From the NCBI RefSeq assembly GCF_004358205.1, contig NZ_SMYO01000006.1:310001-374000 (forward strand): a DNA stretch of 64,000 bases, written 5' to 3'. The translations under genes and the position numbers were made by a program. How positions within the stretch are numbered: the stretch's first letter is position 1; every line of letters starts with the position of its first letter. Below, one piece after another: positions 9,204 through 18,398 of the stretch. The notes beneath the pieces were generated by a model. That model worked only from the letters and a program-made list of their open reading frames with translations, did not search any database and was not told the DNA's origin. The DNA comes from Bacillus salipaludis (GTDB lineage: Bacteria > Bacillota > Bacilli > Bacillales_B > DSM-18226).

Positions 9204-10145
9204 CTAAAATACACCAATGAAATTAATTAAAAATAGCATAAGTGGAATGGTAGATAATGAAATGATCGTTGAGATGATCGTGGTAAGTGCACCCATTTCT
9301 GCGTCTGCTGAATATTTGGCAAACAGAATTGAAGCTATGGTTAAGGTTGGCATCATCGACTGAATCAGAAGTGTTTGGATAATTTTTGGATTTAACTCGA
9401 AAAAATGAATTAATAAAGCAACTGAAAAAGGTAAAAGGATTAGTTTAACCATCAAAGGAATCCACAACTGATGCCCTTTTTCCCGTACTTTTCCACGCTG
9501 CAATGTCATAATCAGCATTCCAATATAAAACATTGCCAGCGGTGTTGCCAAGCCAGCAAGCTGGTCCGTTATGTGAACAAAAAAAGCAGGGGGCTTTATG
9601 CTAAAATAAGCTACAATTAAACCAACTACAATTGCAGCAGTAGGCATATTGACCATCGATTTTAATGTTTGTAAGGCGAACCTTCTATTTTTCTGCAACA
9701 TAATGACGCCGACCGTCCAAATCGTAAAATCAACTCCGGCGTCAAAGATGGCTGCATAAAGCGCTGCCTCCGGACCAATCAAGGTTGCGCATAACGGAAT
9801 ACCAATAAATCCAGTTGTGCCAAGTCCAGACATTAAGGCAATCTCCCGTTTTTTTGTTGAATCCCCTTGGAAGGTTATCGAGAGAATCCAGCCAAGGGCA
9901 ATTCCCAGCAAATTAATTAATATCGATAAACAAAAAACAATAAGGATGGATTTAAAGATTCCATCATTCAGATCGACTTTAAAAATACTGGAGAGAATCA
10001 TACATGGCATGGCAATATTAACGATTATATTAATAAACATCTTCCTTGTTTCGTCATTAAAGGAAAAAGTTTTAGATAGAAGGACGCCTATCAAAATCAA
10101 TATGGTGATATTTAAGATTGATTGAAAGACGATTGAAAATTCCAT
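9204..10145 (-). CDS. AEC-family (auxin efflux carrier) permease
   Basis: 313 residues from the ATG at 10145, preceded by AAGGAAG; longer open frame upstream has no ribosome site. About ten hydrophobic segments, with the family feature of a conserved polar break (NIAMPC near 50) and GLGTTGFIGIPL near residue 130. Members export or import organic anions such as malate and malonate. It is divergent from the sigma-54 activator gene and convergent with the catabolic operon, which suggests it moves the substrate or a product of that pathway. Confidence 0.82.
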   Translation of the reverse strand: MEFSIVFQSILNITILILIGVLLSKTFSFNDETRKMFINIIVNIAMPCMILSSIFKVDLNDGIFKSILIVFCLSILINLLGIALGWILSITFQGDSTKKREIALMSGLGTTGFIGIPLCATLIGPEAALYAAIFDAGVDFTIWTVGVIMLQKNRRFALQTLKSMVNMPTAAIVVGLIVAYFSIKPPAFFVHITDQLAGLATPLAMFYIGMLIMTLQRGKVREKGHQLWIPLMVKLILLPFSVALLIHFFELNPKIIQTLLIQSMMPTLTIASILFAKYSADAEMGALTTIISTIISLSTIPLMLFLINFIGVF

Positions 10146-10174
10146 ATTCCACTTCCTTAATCCACGTAAAATAA

Positions 10175-10228
10175 ACAGATGGATAATTACTGAATTATAA
10201 TAATATTCACACAATACAGTAAATCTGT
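10175..10228. promoter_or_regulatory. Nested dyad between AEC permease and activator genes
   Basis: ACAGAT and TTACTG on the left mirror CAGTAA and ATCTGT on the right (10175-10180, 10187-10192, 10217-10222, 10223-10228). The spacing is unequal, so this is a pair of nested half-sites rather than one continuous stem. It lies in the divergent control region and could be an operator. No -24/-12 promoter was found here. Confidence 0.35.
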
Positions 10229-10345
10229 CTAGGTGTTTAAGTGGAGCAATTGCTTTTTTTATTGATTTTGTTTTGGAATGAATTGCTATATACTAAAGTA
10301 AATAAAAGCAAATCTTTTCTATTTAAAGTAAAAATAGGTGAAAAA

Positions 10346-11710
10346 ATGAAGATTGATGTAAATAATTTTAAGCATTTAAAGGACTATGACAATATTTTGG
10401 TAACGGATGAGAACGGAACGATTATTTTCTATGACATGGCCGATCTAAAAGTTTTAAACGAGATGGGTGTTAGACCAGAAGAGTTTATGGGTAAGCATAT
10501 TCTAAGTTCCTATCAAAATCTTACGTTTGAAAACAGTACGATTATTAACGTTTTAAAAAACGGAGAGGCCGTCTGTAATGTAAAGCAAGAATTAATTGTG
10601 AAAAATGGGAATACCCTTGTTCTTGTAAGTTCTACCTATCCGATTAAAGTTCACGATAAAATCATTGGTGCCATCGAGTTTTCTAAACATTATTATTCAA
10701 GAGAAAATATACAATCCTTGGAAAAGTTCGCAAGCCACAAAGTCTTTCGAAAAAACAATACAATCTATACGATTGAAAATATGATTACCGCAAATCCAAA
10801 TATGAAAGCGATTAAAAATAAAATTGGGAAAATCGCTAAAACAAACTCCACGGTTTTAATCTATGGTAAAACAGGGACTGGAAAAGAATTGGTTTCCCAG
10901 TCTATTCATAATTTAAGCGACCGGTTCAGCGGTCCCTTTATATCTCTTAACTGTGGTGCGATTCCACCCAACTTGATGGAAAGTACCTTGTTTGGAACCG
11001 TTAAAGGAAGTTTCACCGGGGCAGTGGACATGCCGGGGGTATTTGAACAAGCCAATAGCGGGACATTATTTTTGGATGAAATCAATTCACTTGATTTTTA
11101 CCTGCAGGTTAAACTTCTAAAGGCAATTGAGGAAAAGATGATTAGAAGAATTGGCGGGACAAAAAATATTAATGTAGACATTAGGGTGATTTCTGCCACC
11201 AATGAAGACCCTGATTTGTTAGTTTCTGAAAAGCGGCTAAGAGAAGATCTTTATTACCGTTTGGGTGTTGTACAAATTGATTTGCCAACCTTAGCCGAAC
11301 GGCAAGAGGATATTGAAAAACTGATTAAATACTATATTGATTTTTACAATAATAACATGAATATACACATTGAGGGTGTTGAGCCTGAGGTATTGGAGTG
11401 TTTTAAAAAGTATCAATGGCCAGGGAATATAAGGGAACTTAAAAATGCGGTCGAAACTGCTTTTAATAATGTCACCTCTTCTATTATTACAATGGAAGAT
11501 ATTCCGAAGAGAATTCGTGAAAATAAAGAAACACCAGTACCTATTGGCACAGAGAATTTTGATCATCTGAAAGAGGCGGTCGAACATTTTGAAAAAGAAA
11601 TGATTCAAAGGCAACTAACCAATATGAACGGAAAACTAACGGACGCTGCAAAACGATTGGGTGTCTCCAAACAATTATTGAAATACAAAATGGAGAAATA
11701 TAAATTATGA
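10346..11710 (+). CDS. Sigma-54-dependent transcriptional activator
   Basis: 454 residues from the ATG at 10346, following AATAGGTG. Residues 10-120 resemble a PAS-like sensory domain. The AAA+ domain has Walker A GKTGTGKE at 174-181, the sigma-54 contact loop GSFTGA at 221-226 (the common form is GAFTGA) and Walker B LFLDEI at 241-246. The C-terminus ends in a Fis-type helix-turn-helix, TDAAKRLGVSKQLLKYKM. It lies between the permease and the amidohydrolase and probably senses a pathway ligand. It has no response-regulator receiver domain. Confidence 0.88.
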   Translation: MKIDVNNFKHLKDYDNILVTDENGTIIFYDMADLKVLNEMGVRPEEFMGKHILSSYQNLTFENSTIINVLKNGEAVCNVKQELIVKNGNTLVLVSSTYPIKVHDKIIGAIEFSKHYYSRENIQSLEKFASHKVFRKNNTIYTIENMITANPNMKAIKNKIGKIAKTNSTVLIYGKTGTGKELVSQSIHNLSDRFSGPFISLNCGAIPPNLMESTLFGTVKGSFTGAVDMPGVFEQANSGTLFLDEINSLDFYLQVKLLKAIEEKMIRRIGGTKNINVDIRVISATNEDPDLLVSEKRLREDLYYRLGVVQIDLPTLAERQEDIEKLIKYYIDFYNNNMNIHIEGVEPEVLECFKKYQWPGNIRELKNAVETAFNNVTSSIITMEDIPKRIRENKETPVPIGTENFDHLKEAVEHFEKEMIQRQLTNMNGKLTDAAKRLGVSKQLLKYKMEKYKL

Positions 11711-11714
11711 TGAC

Positions 11715-11747
11715 AAAACGGCTAATAAAATTCTTAGTCGTTTTTTT
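11715..11747 (+). terminator. Terminator after the activator gene
   Basis: AAAACGGCTAA pairs, with one G-T pair, with TTAGTCGTTTT and is followed by T7. Confidence 0.75.
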
Positions 11748-11831
11748 CTGAATAATAAATCATTATATACCTTCCGTTTCTTGTTTTATTATATAATATA
11801 TAATATACGGTTTTTCGAGGAGGAAATTTCG

Positions 11832-13427
11832 ATGGCAAAGACCATTTTCACGAATGGAGTATTTTATACACTTGATTCAGAGAATCCAGTGGTGGAAACA
11901 GTGGTAGTTGAGGACGGTAGAATTGTAGATTTAGGTTCACATCAGGATATGCAATTGCAATGGGGCAGACACAGTGTACCTACTATTGATTTACAAGGAA
12001 AAATGGTTACTCCAGGATTAATTGACAGCCACTTACATTTATCAGGGGTTGCGTTTAACTTTTTAGACTTGGATTTGACAGGCGTGAAGTCGAAAAAAGC
12101 AATGCTTGAAAAAATCAGAGAGAAAGCAAGTACCGTTGCACCGGGAAGCTGGCTAGTCGGAATGGGATGGGATGAAAATCTCTTTGAAGATGGAACAACC
12201 CCAACGATTGAAGAACTTGATTATGCAGCACCGCATTGCCCGATTTATTTAAAAAGAATTTGCCACCATGCTTTTTTAGTCAATAGCAAGGCCCTGGAAA
12301 GATCCAATTATTTTTCTTCAATGGAAATTCCGATGGGTGGCAGTATTATCTTGGATCCGATTACAAAAAAACCAACTGGACTAATATTAGAAACAGCTTC
12401 GAAATTGTTTACGAACCACATACCAGAAAAAACATATGAAGAGTTAAAACATGGCTTAGGTCAAGCTATGAAATTCGCAGTGAAAAAAGGTTTAACGAGT
12501 GCTCATACAAATGACCCACTTTACTTTGGCGGCATTGATCAAACCTATAGATTGTACGATGAGTTGATTAATCAGGAACAATTTGGATTACGCTGCAATT
12601 TACTGATTGATTATCCTTTTCTTAAAGATTTAAAAGAAAGAGGGATGTCCGCTGGCTATGGCAATGATAAATTGCGGATTGGCGCGATAAAGATTTTTGC
12701 TGATGGTGCATTCGGAAGAAGAACCGCTTTACTTTCGAAGCCATACCAGGATGCTCCTGGACAATTTGGCGAGGCGATGCATGATCAGGAAACCCTTTAT
12801 CAAATGGTAAAGGATTCCCGTGAATATTCGATGCCAATTGCTGTTCACACGATTGGTGATAAGGCATTGGAAAATGTCTTAGATATACTGGATCAGTTCC
12901 CAGCGGTGAACCATCGTGATCGAATAATCCACGTATCGCTTGTTCGCGAAGATTTGATTCAGCGTTTAGCGAATCACAGCCGGATTGCAGATATTCAACC
13001 ACGATTCGTGGTCGGAGATTACCCTTGGATTAAAGAGCGGCTTGGTATAGAACGTGAGCAGTATTTATATGCTTGGAAATCCTTACTTTCAGGTGGAGTT
13101 TTGTGTGCCGGAGGTTCGGATGCACCGGTAGAACCGGTTGACCCATTGCTTGGAATTCACTCGGCGGTAACGCGCAGAGCACCACAGGATCAGCATGAAG
13201 GATGGAATGTAAAAGAAAAGTTATCCATGCTTGAAGCGATTCAAGTGTTTACAATTGGCGGTGCCTATGCAACCTCCGAAGAGAATAAAAAGGGAACTCT
13301 TTCAAGGGGAAAACTAGCGGATATGACGGTGTTTTCGAAAAATCTTTTTGAAATCCAACATCCAGATGAATTGTTGGATACTACAATTGAAATGACGATG
13401 ATTGATGGAAAGATTCAAGAGGTTTAG
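11832..13427 (+). CDS. Amidohydrolase family 3 protein, YtcJ-like
   Basis: 531 residues from the ATG after GAGGAGG. Metal-binding motif DSHLHLSG near residue 64, later HTIGDKA (about 340) and GSDAPVEPVDPL near 435, all typical of the YtcJ/amidohydrolase-3 group. These are metal-dependent hydrolases of cyclic or linear amides; most have no assigned substrate. It follows the sigma-54 activator and a terminator, and could open a cyclic amide feeding the pxp-like enzymes. That link is inference from position. Confidence 0.83.
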   Translation: MAKTIFTNGVFYTLDSENPVVETVVVEDGRIVDLGSHQDMQLQWGRHSVPTIDLQGKMVTPGLIDSHLHLSGVAFNFLDLDLTGVKSKKAMLEKIREKASTVAPGSWLVGMGWDENLFEDGTTPTIEELDYAAPHCPIYLKRICHHAFLVNSKALERSNYFSSMEIPMGGSIILDPITKKPTGLILETASKLFTNHIPEKTYEELKHGLGQAMKFAVKKGLTSAHTNDPLYFGGIDQTYRLYDELINQEQFGLRCNLLIDYPFLKDLKERGMSAGYGNDKLRIGAIKIFADGAFGRRTALLSKPYQDAPGQFGEAMHDQETLYQMVKDSREYSMPIAVHTIGDKALENVLDILDQFPAVNHRDRIIHVSLVREDLIQRLANHSRIADIQPRFVVGDYPWIKERLGIEREQYLYAWKSLLSGGVLCAGGSDAPVEPVDPLLGIHSAVTRRAPQDQHEGWNVKEKLSMLEAIQVFTIGGAYATSEENKKGTLSRGKLADMTVFSKNLFEIQHPDELLDTTIEMTMIDGKIQEV

Positions 13428-13499
13428 CTATAAATACTTGATTTAATTTAATAAATTTTAGCCATACTAGAAAGGAGCATGAATAGGGAGGTTGATAGC

Positions 13500-13649
13500 A
13501 TGTTCGAGGATTTCTTTGGTGATTTTAAAAATTTGTGGGCTGGAAAACCTATCGATGACATTGATATAGAAGAATTTTATCGTTTGGAGTCCAAGCATAC
13601 AAGAATTCGCCATGATGAGGATTTGCGAGAAGTTATTCGTGTTCATTAA
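13500..13649 (+). CDS. Hypothetical 49-residue acidic protein
   Basis: Starts with ATG nine bases after AGGGAGG and begins MFEDFFGDFKNLWAGKP. Acidic, with no cysteine, signal peptide or membrane segment. I do not recognise it. The good ribosome site, clean stop and terminator at 13670 support a real gene. Confidence 0.6.
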   Translation: MFEDFFGDFKNLWAGKPIDDIDIEEFYRLESKHTRIRHDEDLREVIRVH

Positions 13650-13669
13650 ATTTGTGCGTTTCTTTAAAA

Positions 13670-13695
13670 AAGCCCGGTATCAATTTACCGGGCTT
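13670..13695. terminator. Bidirectional terminator
   Basis: AAGCCCGGTA and TACCGGGCTT form a perfect 10-bp stem with A-run on the left. It serves the small gene on the plus strand and overlaps the 3' end of the CotF-like gene on the minus strand. Confidence 0.75.
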
Positions 13696-14075
13696 ATATC
13701 ATTGTACGGGAACTGTGAGGAATAGTTGTTAAACTGTTGATACGCCTGATCCAGTTTTTGTTGTTCTTCGGCTTCGAGTTTGTACCAACCGCTTTGAAAC
13801 ATTAAATGATAGAACTCTCGGCAGCTTTGGTGGGTTTCGTCTAGAATTTGAAGTAAGTCGTTATGTAACTGCTGATGACTTGCTTCCCGAATTGCAATAT
13901 TCAAACTGTCCGTTATATATTTACAAGTGCTTAGGCCGTCATTCAGAAAGTCGCGGTCGTTCATTTCTGGTCCTTTTACTTTGGGCAATTCACCCGTTTG
14001 CGGGTTTGCGATTTGATTTGGGTTTTGTGACTGCTGGCTTTGTTGATTTTGCTGAGCTTGTTGATTCTGCATCAT
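13680..14075 (-). CDS. Spore coat protein, CotF family (longer paralogue)
   Basis: 131 residues, with GGAGG ten bases before two consecutive ATG codons at 14075 and 14072. The N-terminal 30 residues are Gln/Ser/Asn-rich; the rest is a CotF-type helical bundle, with LNDGLSTCKYITDSLN and SCREFYHLMFQSGWY. CotF family proteins are inner coat components made in the mother cell. It lies 18 bp after its shorter paralogue and forms a two-gene unit with it. Confidence 0.75.
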   Translation of the reverse strand: MMQNQQAQQNQQSQQSQNPNQIANPQTGELPKVKGPEMNDRDFLNDGLSTCKYITDSLNIAIREASHQQLHNDLLQILDETHQSCREFYHLMFQSGWYKLEAEEQQKLDQAYQQFNNYSSQFPYNDISPVN

Positions 14076-14093
14076 TCCACATAAACCTCCTTA

Positions 14094-14384
14094 CTAAATT
14101 TGTGATTGTTGCATTTGTTGTGTTTGCTGTGGTTTCGGGATACTTGCCATCGCCATATTGTTATTAACCTGAAGGTGAGTAAGCAATCTTTGATAATGAT
14201 TTTGATGCATTCTCCCTGCTTTATCGAGTGCCTGTTTAAATTGTGGATTGGTTGCTTGTTGGGCGAGATGATGAAATTTCTTAAAAGCCAAAAGTTCCCA
14301 AGATAGCACGTCTTTAATGTAAAGAAGGTCCTTAGTTGTAATTGCCCTTGGAGGAAAGGGAATAGGTGGTTGATTATTTTGCAT
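14094..14384 (-). CDS. Spore coat protein, CotF-like (shorter paralogue)
   Basis: 96 residues from the ATG at 14384, eight bases after AAAGGAG; the frame reaches 14402 but lacks a ribosome site there. The helical core LLYIKDVLSWELLAFKKFH and the Gln-rich tail fit the CotF-like coat proteins found as pairs in Bacillus. First gene of the pair. A mother-cell sigma-K or sigma-E promoter is expected upstream, but I could not assign one. Confidence 0.7.
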   Translation of the reverse strand: MQNNQPPIPFPPRAITTKDLLYIKDVLSWELLAFKKFHHLAQQATNPQFKQALDKAGRMHQNHYQRLLTHLQVNNNMAMASIPKPQQTQQMQQSQI

Positions 14385-14572
14385 GACAAAAACTCCTTTC
14401 AACTTTTGTTTCTATCTATAGACTTCACCAATACACACCGTTTTATGAAATGTGCTTGAAAAGAACTTCTTTTCTACGACTTTTTGCTTAATTTAAGAGA
14501 AATTTGTCGAAAAATCCATCGTTTCCATGTATAATTACAACTTGTGACCACCTAAAAAAGGAGGAATGCATT

Positions 14573-14956
14573 ATGATGGAATGGACATTAGCGGGCTTGT
14601 TTGGAGTCTCAGTATTGCTTTTAATTATTTCGCTGACAAAAACAGCTCAAGCTACAAAAGCACAGAATAAAGGAATTGATTTAGTTCACGTTGAGGTTAT
14701 GAAAGAAATCAATGATTTGCAAGAATCAATTCGGAATATTGAGCTTGATATTGAAGTTGTCATGAATGAAGCAGGAGTTGAACTTTCTCCTAAGGAAAAA
14801 GTGTTTATGCGTGAAATACTAGACTTATATAAACGCAATTATTCAATTGAAAGCATTGCTGAGAGAAAACAGGTTTCTGCAGAAGAAATTAAAGAACTTC
14901 TTGCTCCTTACCTAAGATCTAAGGATGAAAGGAGAAGTATTTCAAATGCGGGTTAA
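14573..14956 (+). CDS. Single-span membrane protein with cytoplasmic helices
   Basis: 127 residues. AAGGAGGA precedes tandem ATGs at 14573 and 14576. Residues 5-22 form one membrane helix (LAGLFGVSVLLLIISL), followed by a predicted coiled coil up to about 65 and a short helix-turn-helix-like segment, YSIESIAERKQVSAEEIKEL, near 95-115. I do not know the family. It overlaps the next gene by 11 bp, so the products are probably made together. Confidence 0.65.
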   Translation: MMEWTLAGLFGVSVLLLIISLTKTAQATKAQNKGIDLVHVEVMKEINDLQESIRNIELDIEVVMNEAGVELSPKEKVFMREILDLYKRNYSIESIAERKQVSAEEIKELLAPYLRSKDERRSISNAG

Positions 14957-15440
14957 TCTATTGACCAGTTTTGCAGCAGGGATTCTTATTTCTACCACGA
15001 TAAGCGGCGCTGTTTATTTTACCAATAAAACAGAAGCTTCAACTAAACCTGTTAAGGTAACTGAACAAACCAAAACGGTGACCGTTCAGCCAACAGAAGA
15101 TGAGATGAAAACCAAGCTTGCAGCAGCAGGTTATGTTGTTCAAACAAAAGCTGATTATAATAAAAATCTAAATGATGCCAAAGCAGCTGCCCAAAAGGCA
15201 GCACCGGCAGATGACAATCAATCGAAAAAAACAGTTTACAGAGTTGTTCTGAATGTAGCAAATGGGATGACAAGTATTGATGTCGGCAGGGCACTTGAAA
15301 AAGCAAAAATCATTGATAATGCTTTTAAATTCTCGAAAGATATTGAGAAAAAAGGAATTGAAAACAAGTTACGACCAGGTACATTTGTAGTGGATAGTAA
15401 CATGTCCCGTGACCAGATTATTTCAACGATATTTAAATAA
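14946..15440 (+). CDS. Secreted or anchored YceG-like (MltG N-terminal-like) protein
   Basis: 164 residues, ATG after AAAGGAG which itself lies inside the preceding gene. N-terminal hydrophobic segment LLTSFAAGILISTTISGAVYF acts as signal or anchor. A low-complexity Ala/Lys linker leads to a C-terminal YceG/LysM-like region (GMTSIDVGRALEKAKI, then LRPGTFVVD). MltG proteins have such a module before their lytic transglycosylase domain, but the catalytic domain is missing here, so a cell-wall accessory role is more likely than hydrolysis. Confidence 0.62.
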   Translation: MRVNLLTSFAAGILISTTISGAVYFTNKTEASTKPVKVTEQTKTVTVQPTEDEMKTKLAAAGYVVQTKADYNKNLNDAKAAAQKAAPADDNQSKKTVYRVVLNVANGMTSIDVGRALEKAKIIDNAFKFSKDIEKKGIENKLRPGTFVVDSNMSRDQIISTIFK

Positions 15441-15458
15441 TTATTTTTTTAAAATTAA

Positions 15459-15506
15459 AATCCCTACATGATTAGCTTTTGCTAAGTTTTGTAGGGATTT
15501 TTTTTA
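15459..15506 (+). terminator. Strong terminator after the YceG-like gene
   Basis: AATCCCTACA and TGTAGGGATT pair around a 21-base loop that can fold further (TTAGC with GCTAA), then T8. The remaining ~280 bp to the next gene show no open frame; a conserved RNA was not recognised. Confidence 0.8.
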
Positions 15507-15787
15507 TTAAGAGATATAACCGTCTGAACATTTTACATCTTTTTTATGAGTGTATAGCCTATTGCTAAGGTCTGATCATCCTTTAATCTATTTTTACCTT
15601 AGAGAAGGAGTGCTCATATATTAGCAGACGGTCTTTTCTTATTTATAAATATTTTACTTTTTTTGTAAAAATATGATGTTTGTCCATTCCATCCTTGTAA
15701 AAATAAAATATAAATACAACGTGAGAGTGTTTTTCTTCCAGATCATTCTTTAATGAGTTAAATCCTTCAAAATACATTGAGGATAGG

Positions 15788-17041
15788 ATGATAAAGCTAA
15801 TGAAAACCATAGTTTTTATTGAAACTAGTAAATCTGGGTCGAGTAGAGAAGCAATTAAAGCAGCAGAACGACTTGGCTTTTTTACAGTGTTATTTACCAA
15901 TAAATCAAAATTCATTGAACAAAGAACAGAATTTCCCGATGTCCATCAAATGATATTGATGAAATTATCCAATTACGATTTATTAAAAGAAAACATCATC
16001 AAGTTACAAAAACAAGGTAAACAAGTAAAAGGTATTATGAGTTTTGTAGATCCTTTTGTCCATGTGGCCGCTGCCTTATCACAAGAATTTTGTTGCAGTG
16101 TTGTCTCTGTTGATCCAATTTTAAAAATGGAAAATAAAGTTTTAACTCGTAAACTCCTCAAAGACCACAGCATAACTCCTAATTACGCAATATATACACA
16201 AGATAAATCCTTAAAGAATTTTATCGAAAAATACAAGAGATATTTACCCCTTATAGTAAAATCTCCATTATCTAACGGATCAAAAGATGTTCTGTTGGCA
16301 AATGACGAGAAGGAATTTAAGGCTGCGATAAAACAATTATTAAAGAAAAATGAACAGGTTTTGATCGAGGAGTATCTAACAGGACCTCAATATTTAGTTG
16401 AAGCTTTAGTACACAATGGAAATGTGCATATTGTCGCAATAATCGAACAAACAATCAATTTGATTCAACGATTTATCGTAACTGGTTATAGTTTATTTGT
16501 GGATATCGAACAAGCTTTTTACGATAAAATCCATGATACAGTAAGTTCCGTTTTAAAGGTTTTTCGAATGGAAAATGGTGCCTGTCATCTAGAAATGCGC
16601 TTAGTACAAGGAGAATTGAAATTAGTTGAAATCAACCCAAGAATCTCAGGTGGTTCAATGAATCGAATCATTGAAGTCGGATATGGAATTAATTTAGTAG
16701 AGGAAACGATTCAATTAATGTTAGGAAATAAACCAAACCTCACTAAAAAGCATAAGAAGTATGTATATGCACAATATTTAATTGTTGATTCCCTAGGAAG
16801 ATTAATCAAAGTAAAGGGGAAAAATCGCAGCTTTCAGTATCCCGGTGTAGAAGAGGTGTATATTAAACCCCGAAAAGGACGAATCGTGCGTCCTCCTTTA
16901 TCAATGGGGGATCGTAATGGATACATTTTGGCATCCTCAGATGTTAAAGGAGAAGCGAAAAAAATAGCCAGGAAAGCAGCAAGCGAAATTACTTTCTATC
17001 TTGAACCAATAGACAGATTTCCGGATAGAAATACAATCTGA
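15788..17041 (+). CDS. ATP-grasp ligase (carbamoyl-phosphate-synthase-like)
   Basis: 417 residues. An N-terminal pre-ATP-grasp domain starts with a beta-strand and TSKSGSSREAIKAA. The ATP-grasp fold spans about 110-310: LPLIVKSPLSNGSKDV (phosphate loop), VLIEEYLTGPQYLVEAL and metal-binding VEINPRISGGSMN. Such enzymes join a carboxylate to an amine using ATP, as in peptide or amino-acid ligases. It is followed by a YheC/YheD-like ATP-grasp and a MurF-like ligase, which suggests a shared spore-linked biosynthesis; no substrate can be named. Confidence 0.78.
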   Translation: MIKLMKTIVFIETSKSGSSREAIKAAERLGFFTVLFTNKSKFIEQRTEFPDVHQMILMKLSNYDLLKENIIKLQKQGKQVKGIMSFVDPFVHVAAALSQEFCCSVVSVDPILKMENKVLTRKLLKDHSITPNYAIYTQDKSLKNFIEKYKRYLPLIVKSPLSNGSKDVLLANDEKEFKAAIKQLLKKNEQVLIEEYLTGPQYLVEALVHNGNVHIVAIIEQTINLIQRFIVTGYSLFVDIEQAFYDKIHDTVSSVLKVFRMENGACHLEMRLVQGELKLVEINPRISGGSMNRIIEVGYGINLVEETIQLMLGNKPNLTKKHKKYVYAQYLIVDSLGRLIKVKGKNRSFQYPGVEEVYIKPRKGRIVRPPLSMGDRNGYILASSDVKGEAKKIARKAASEITFYLEPIDRFPDRNTI

Positions 17042-17170
17042 AGACGTTTTCTTATTCAGTGTGCAAGTCCGAAGTTAGTTAATCGTGAACTTATAATGAT
17101 TGAACAAAAATTTTAGTTTGAAATGATTATGATTCTGATAGAATTTGAAGAAAGGTGGTAAAGAAGTATA

Positions 17171-18223
17171 ATGACGCTTATTGGAATGCTTCATCACCGG
17201 TCAGATCCAAATGATGTAAAGAAGGCGTATGCTTTTGCCGCTGTAGCAAAAGCAGAAGGTGTAAACTTTTTTTACTTTACCCCAGGGAAGGTAAATATAA
17301 AAAAGCAAAAAATTTTAGGGCGATCCTATGAAAACGGCGAGTGGATTGAAAAGGAGTTTCCCTTTCCTGATGTCATATATAATGCGAGTTCTCCTGTAAG
17401 TCATAAAACTGAACAAATCTTTGATTATTTATCTGAGAAGATTCCGTTTACAAGTCATTCCATAGGAGACAAATTAAGCGTATATAACAGAATAAAACAG
17501 GCAAAGGAATTTGAACAATACCTTATTCCTTTTAATAAATTAACTGACATTAAAATGGGTTTGGACATGATCAAACATTATGAAAAGGTTATTATTAAGC
17601 CATTGTCTGGACATCAAGGTGGGGGTGTTGTTTATATTGAATATATTGAAAAATATGGAATAGAGAGTTACAAAATGAATGAGGCAGGATCGATATCATC
17701 TCCTAATGAAAAAGAATTGTTAAACTTGATATCCCAGAAAATTCAGGAACAAGAACACTTAGTACAAAAGTATATTTCAAGTCAAACAGAATCAGGGCAT
17801 GTTTTTGATTTTCGATTGCATGTTCAAAAAAATGGAGAAGGTAAGTGGGTTATTACTTCTATTTATCCAAGAATTGGACGTTTGGGAACCATTACATCAA
17901 ATATGGGTAGTGGCGGTTATAGTACTTACCAAGACACCTTTTTAAAAATGGAGTTTGGTGACTCTTGGTATGATATTAAAAGGTATCTTGAACAATTTGC
18001 GATAAGCTTTTCTAACCATTTTGATACTTTATATGAAGTTCCGTTGGATGAATTGGGAATTGATGTCGGAATCGATGAAAACCAAAAATTGTGGTTGTTT
18101 GAAGTAAATTGGAGGCCAGGTCCACCAAATATATATAGTGTTGAATTAGATGTAGCTAAAAATACGATCTTATATGCTAAATATTTGGCTGATAAAAATA
18201 AACAAAAAAGAGGAAAAAAATAG
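17171..18223 (+). CDS. YheC/YheD family ATP-grasp, spore-coat-associated
   Basis: 350 residues. Begins MTLIGMLHHRSDPNDVKKAY, with the YheC/YheD segment FDFRLHVQKNGEGKW and the ATP-grasp end ELGIDVGIDENQKLWLFEVN. In Bacillus subtilis YheC and YheD are endospore coat-associated. Family members look like ATP-grasp ligases of unknown substrate. The region GHQGGGVVYIE near residue 146 is the glycine-rich phosphate loop. Ribosome site AAAGGTGG lies 13 bases upstream, further than ideal. Confidence 0.8.
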   Translation: MTLIGMLHHRSDPNDVKKAYAFAAVAKAEGVNFFYFTPGKVNIKKQKILGRSYENGEWIEKEFPFPDVIYNASSPVSHKTEQIFDYLSEKIPFTSHSIGDKLSVYNRIKQAKEFEQYLIPFNKLTDIKMGLDMIKHYEKVIIKPLSGHQGGGVVYIEYIEKYGIESYKMNEAGSISSPNEKELLNLISQKIQEQEHLVQKYISSQTESGHVFDFRLHVQKNGEGKWVITSIYPRIGRLGTITSNMGSGGYSTYQDTFLKMEFGDSWYDIKRYLEQFAISFSNHFDTLYEVPLDELGIDVGIDENQKLWLFEVNWRPGPPNIYSVELDVAKNTILYAKYLADKNKQKRGKK

Positions 18224-18245
18224 TATTTGCTTTTATCCCGACTTG

Positions 18246-18266
18246 CAGCCTAAGGCTGTATTTTTT
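18246..18266 (+). terminator. Short terminator after the YheC/YheD-like gene
   Basis: CAGCC and GGCTG around TAA, followed by TA and T6. Confidence 0.6.
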
Positions 18267-18354
18267 CTATAGGAAAAAGAATTTTTATTACTTTTAAGGC
18301 CTAGAGAATAAGAGGCCTGCTTTAGGCAATATTGTTAGGTTTCGCGATTTAAAA

Positions 18355-18380
18355 AAAGACGATGTGATTCAATCGTCTTT
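18355..18380. terminator. Terminator for the MurF-like gene (bidirectional)
   Basis: AAAGACGAT and ATCGTCTTT stem with A-run and T-run on the two sides, 20 bp beyond the stop of the minus-strand gene. Confidence 0.7.
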
Positions 18381-18398
18381 TCTAATATCTATTATAAT

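Noticed and set aside
10273..10290. TGGAATGAATTGCT as a sigma-54 promoter at the activator gene
   Set aside because: The GG-to-GC distance is two bases too short.
11780..11832. Sigma-54 promoter before the amidohydrolase gene
   Set aside because: The A/T-rich sequence has no GG/GC pair at the right spacing; a sigma-A-type TTGTTT...TATA arrangement is as likely.
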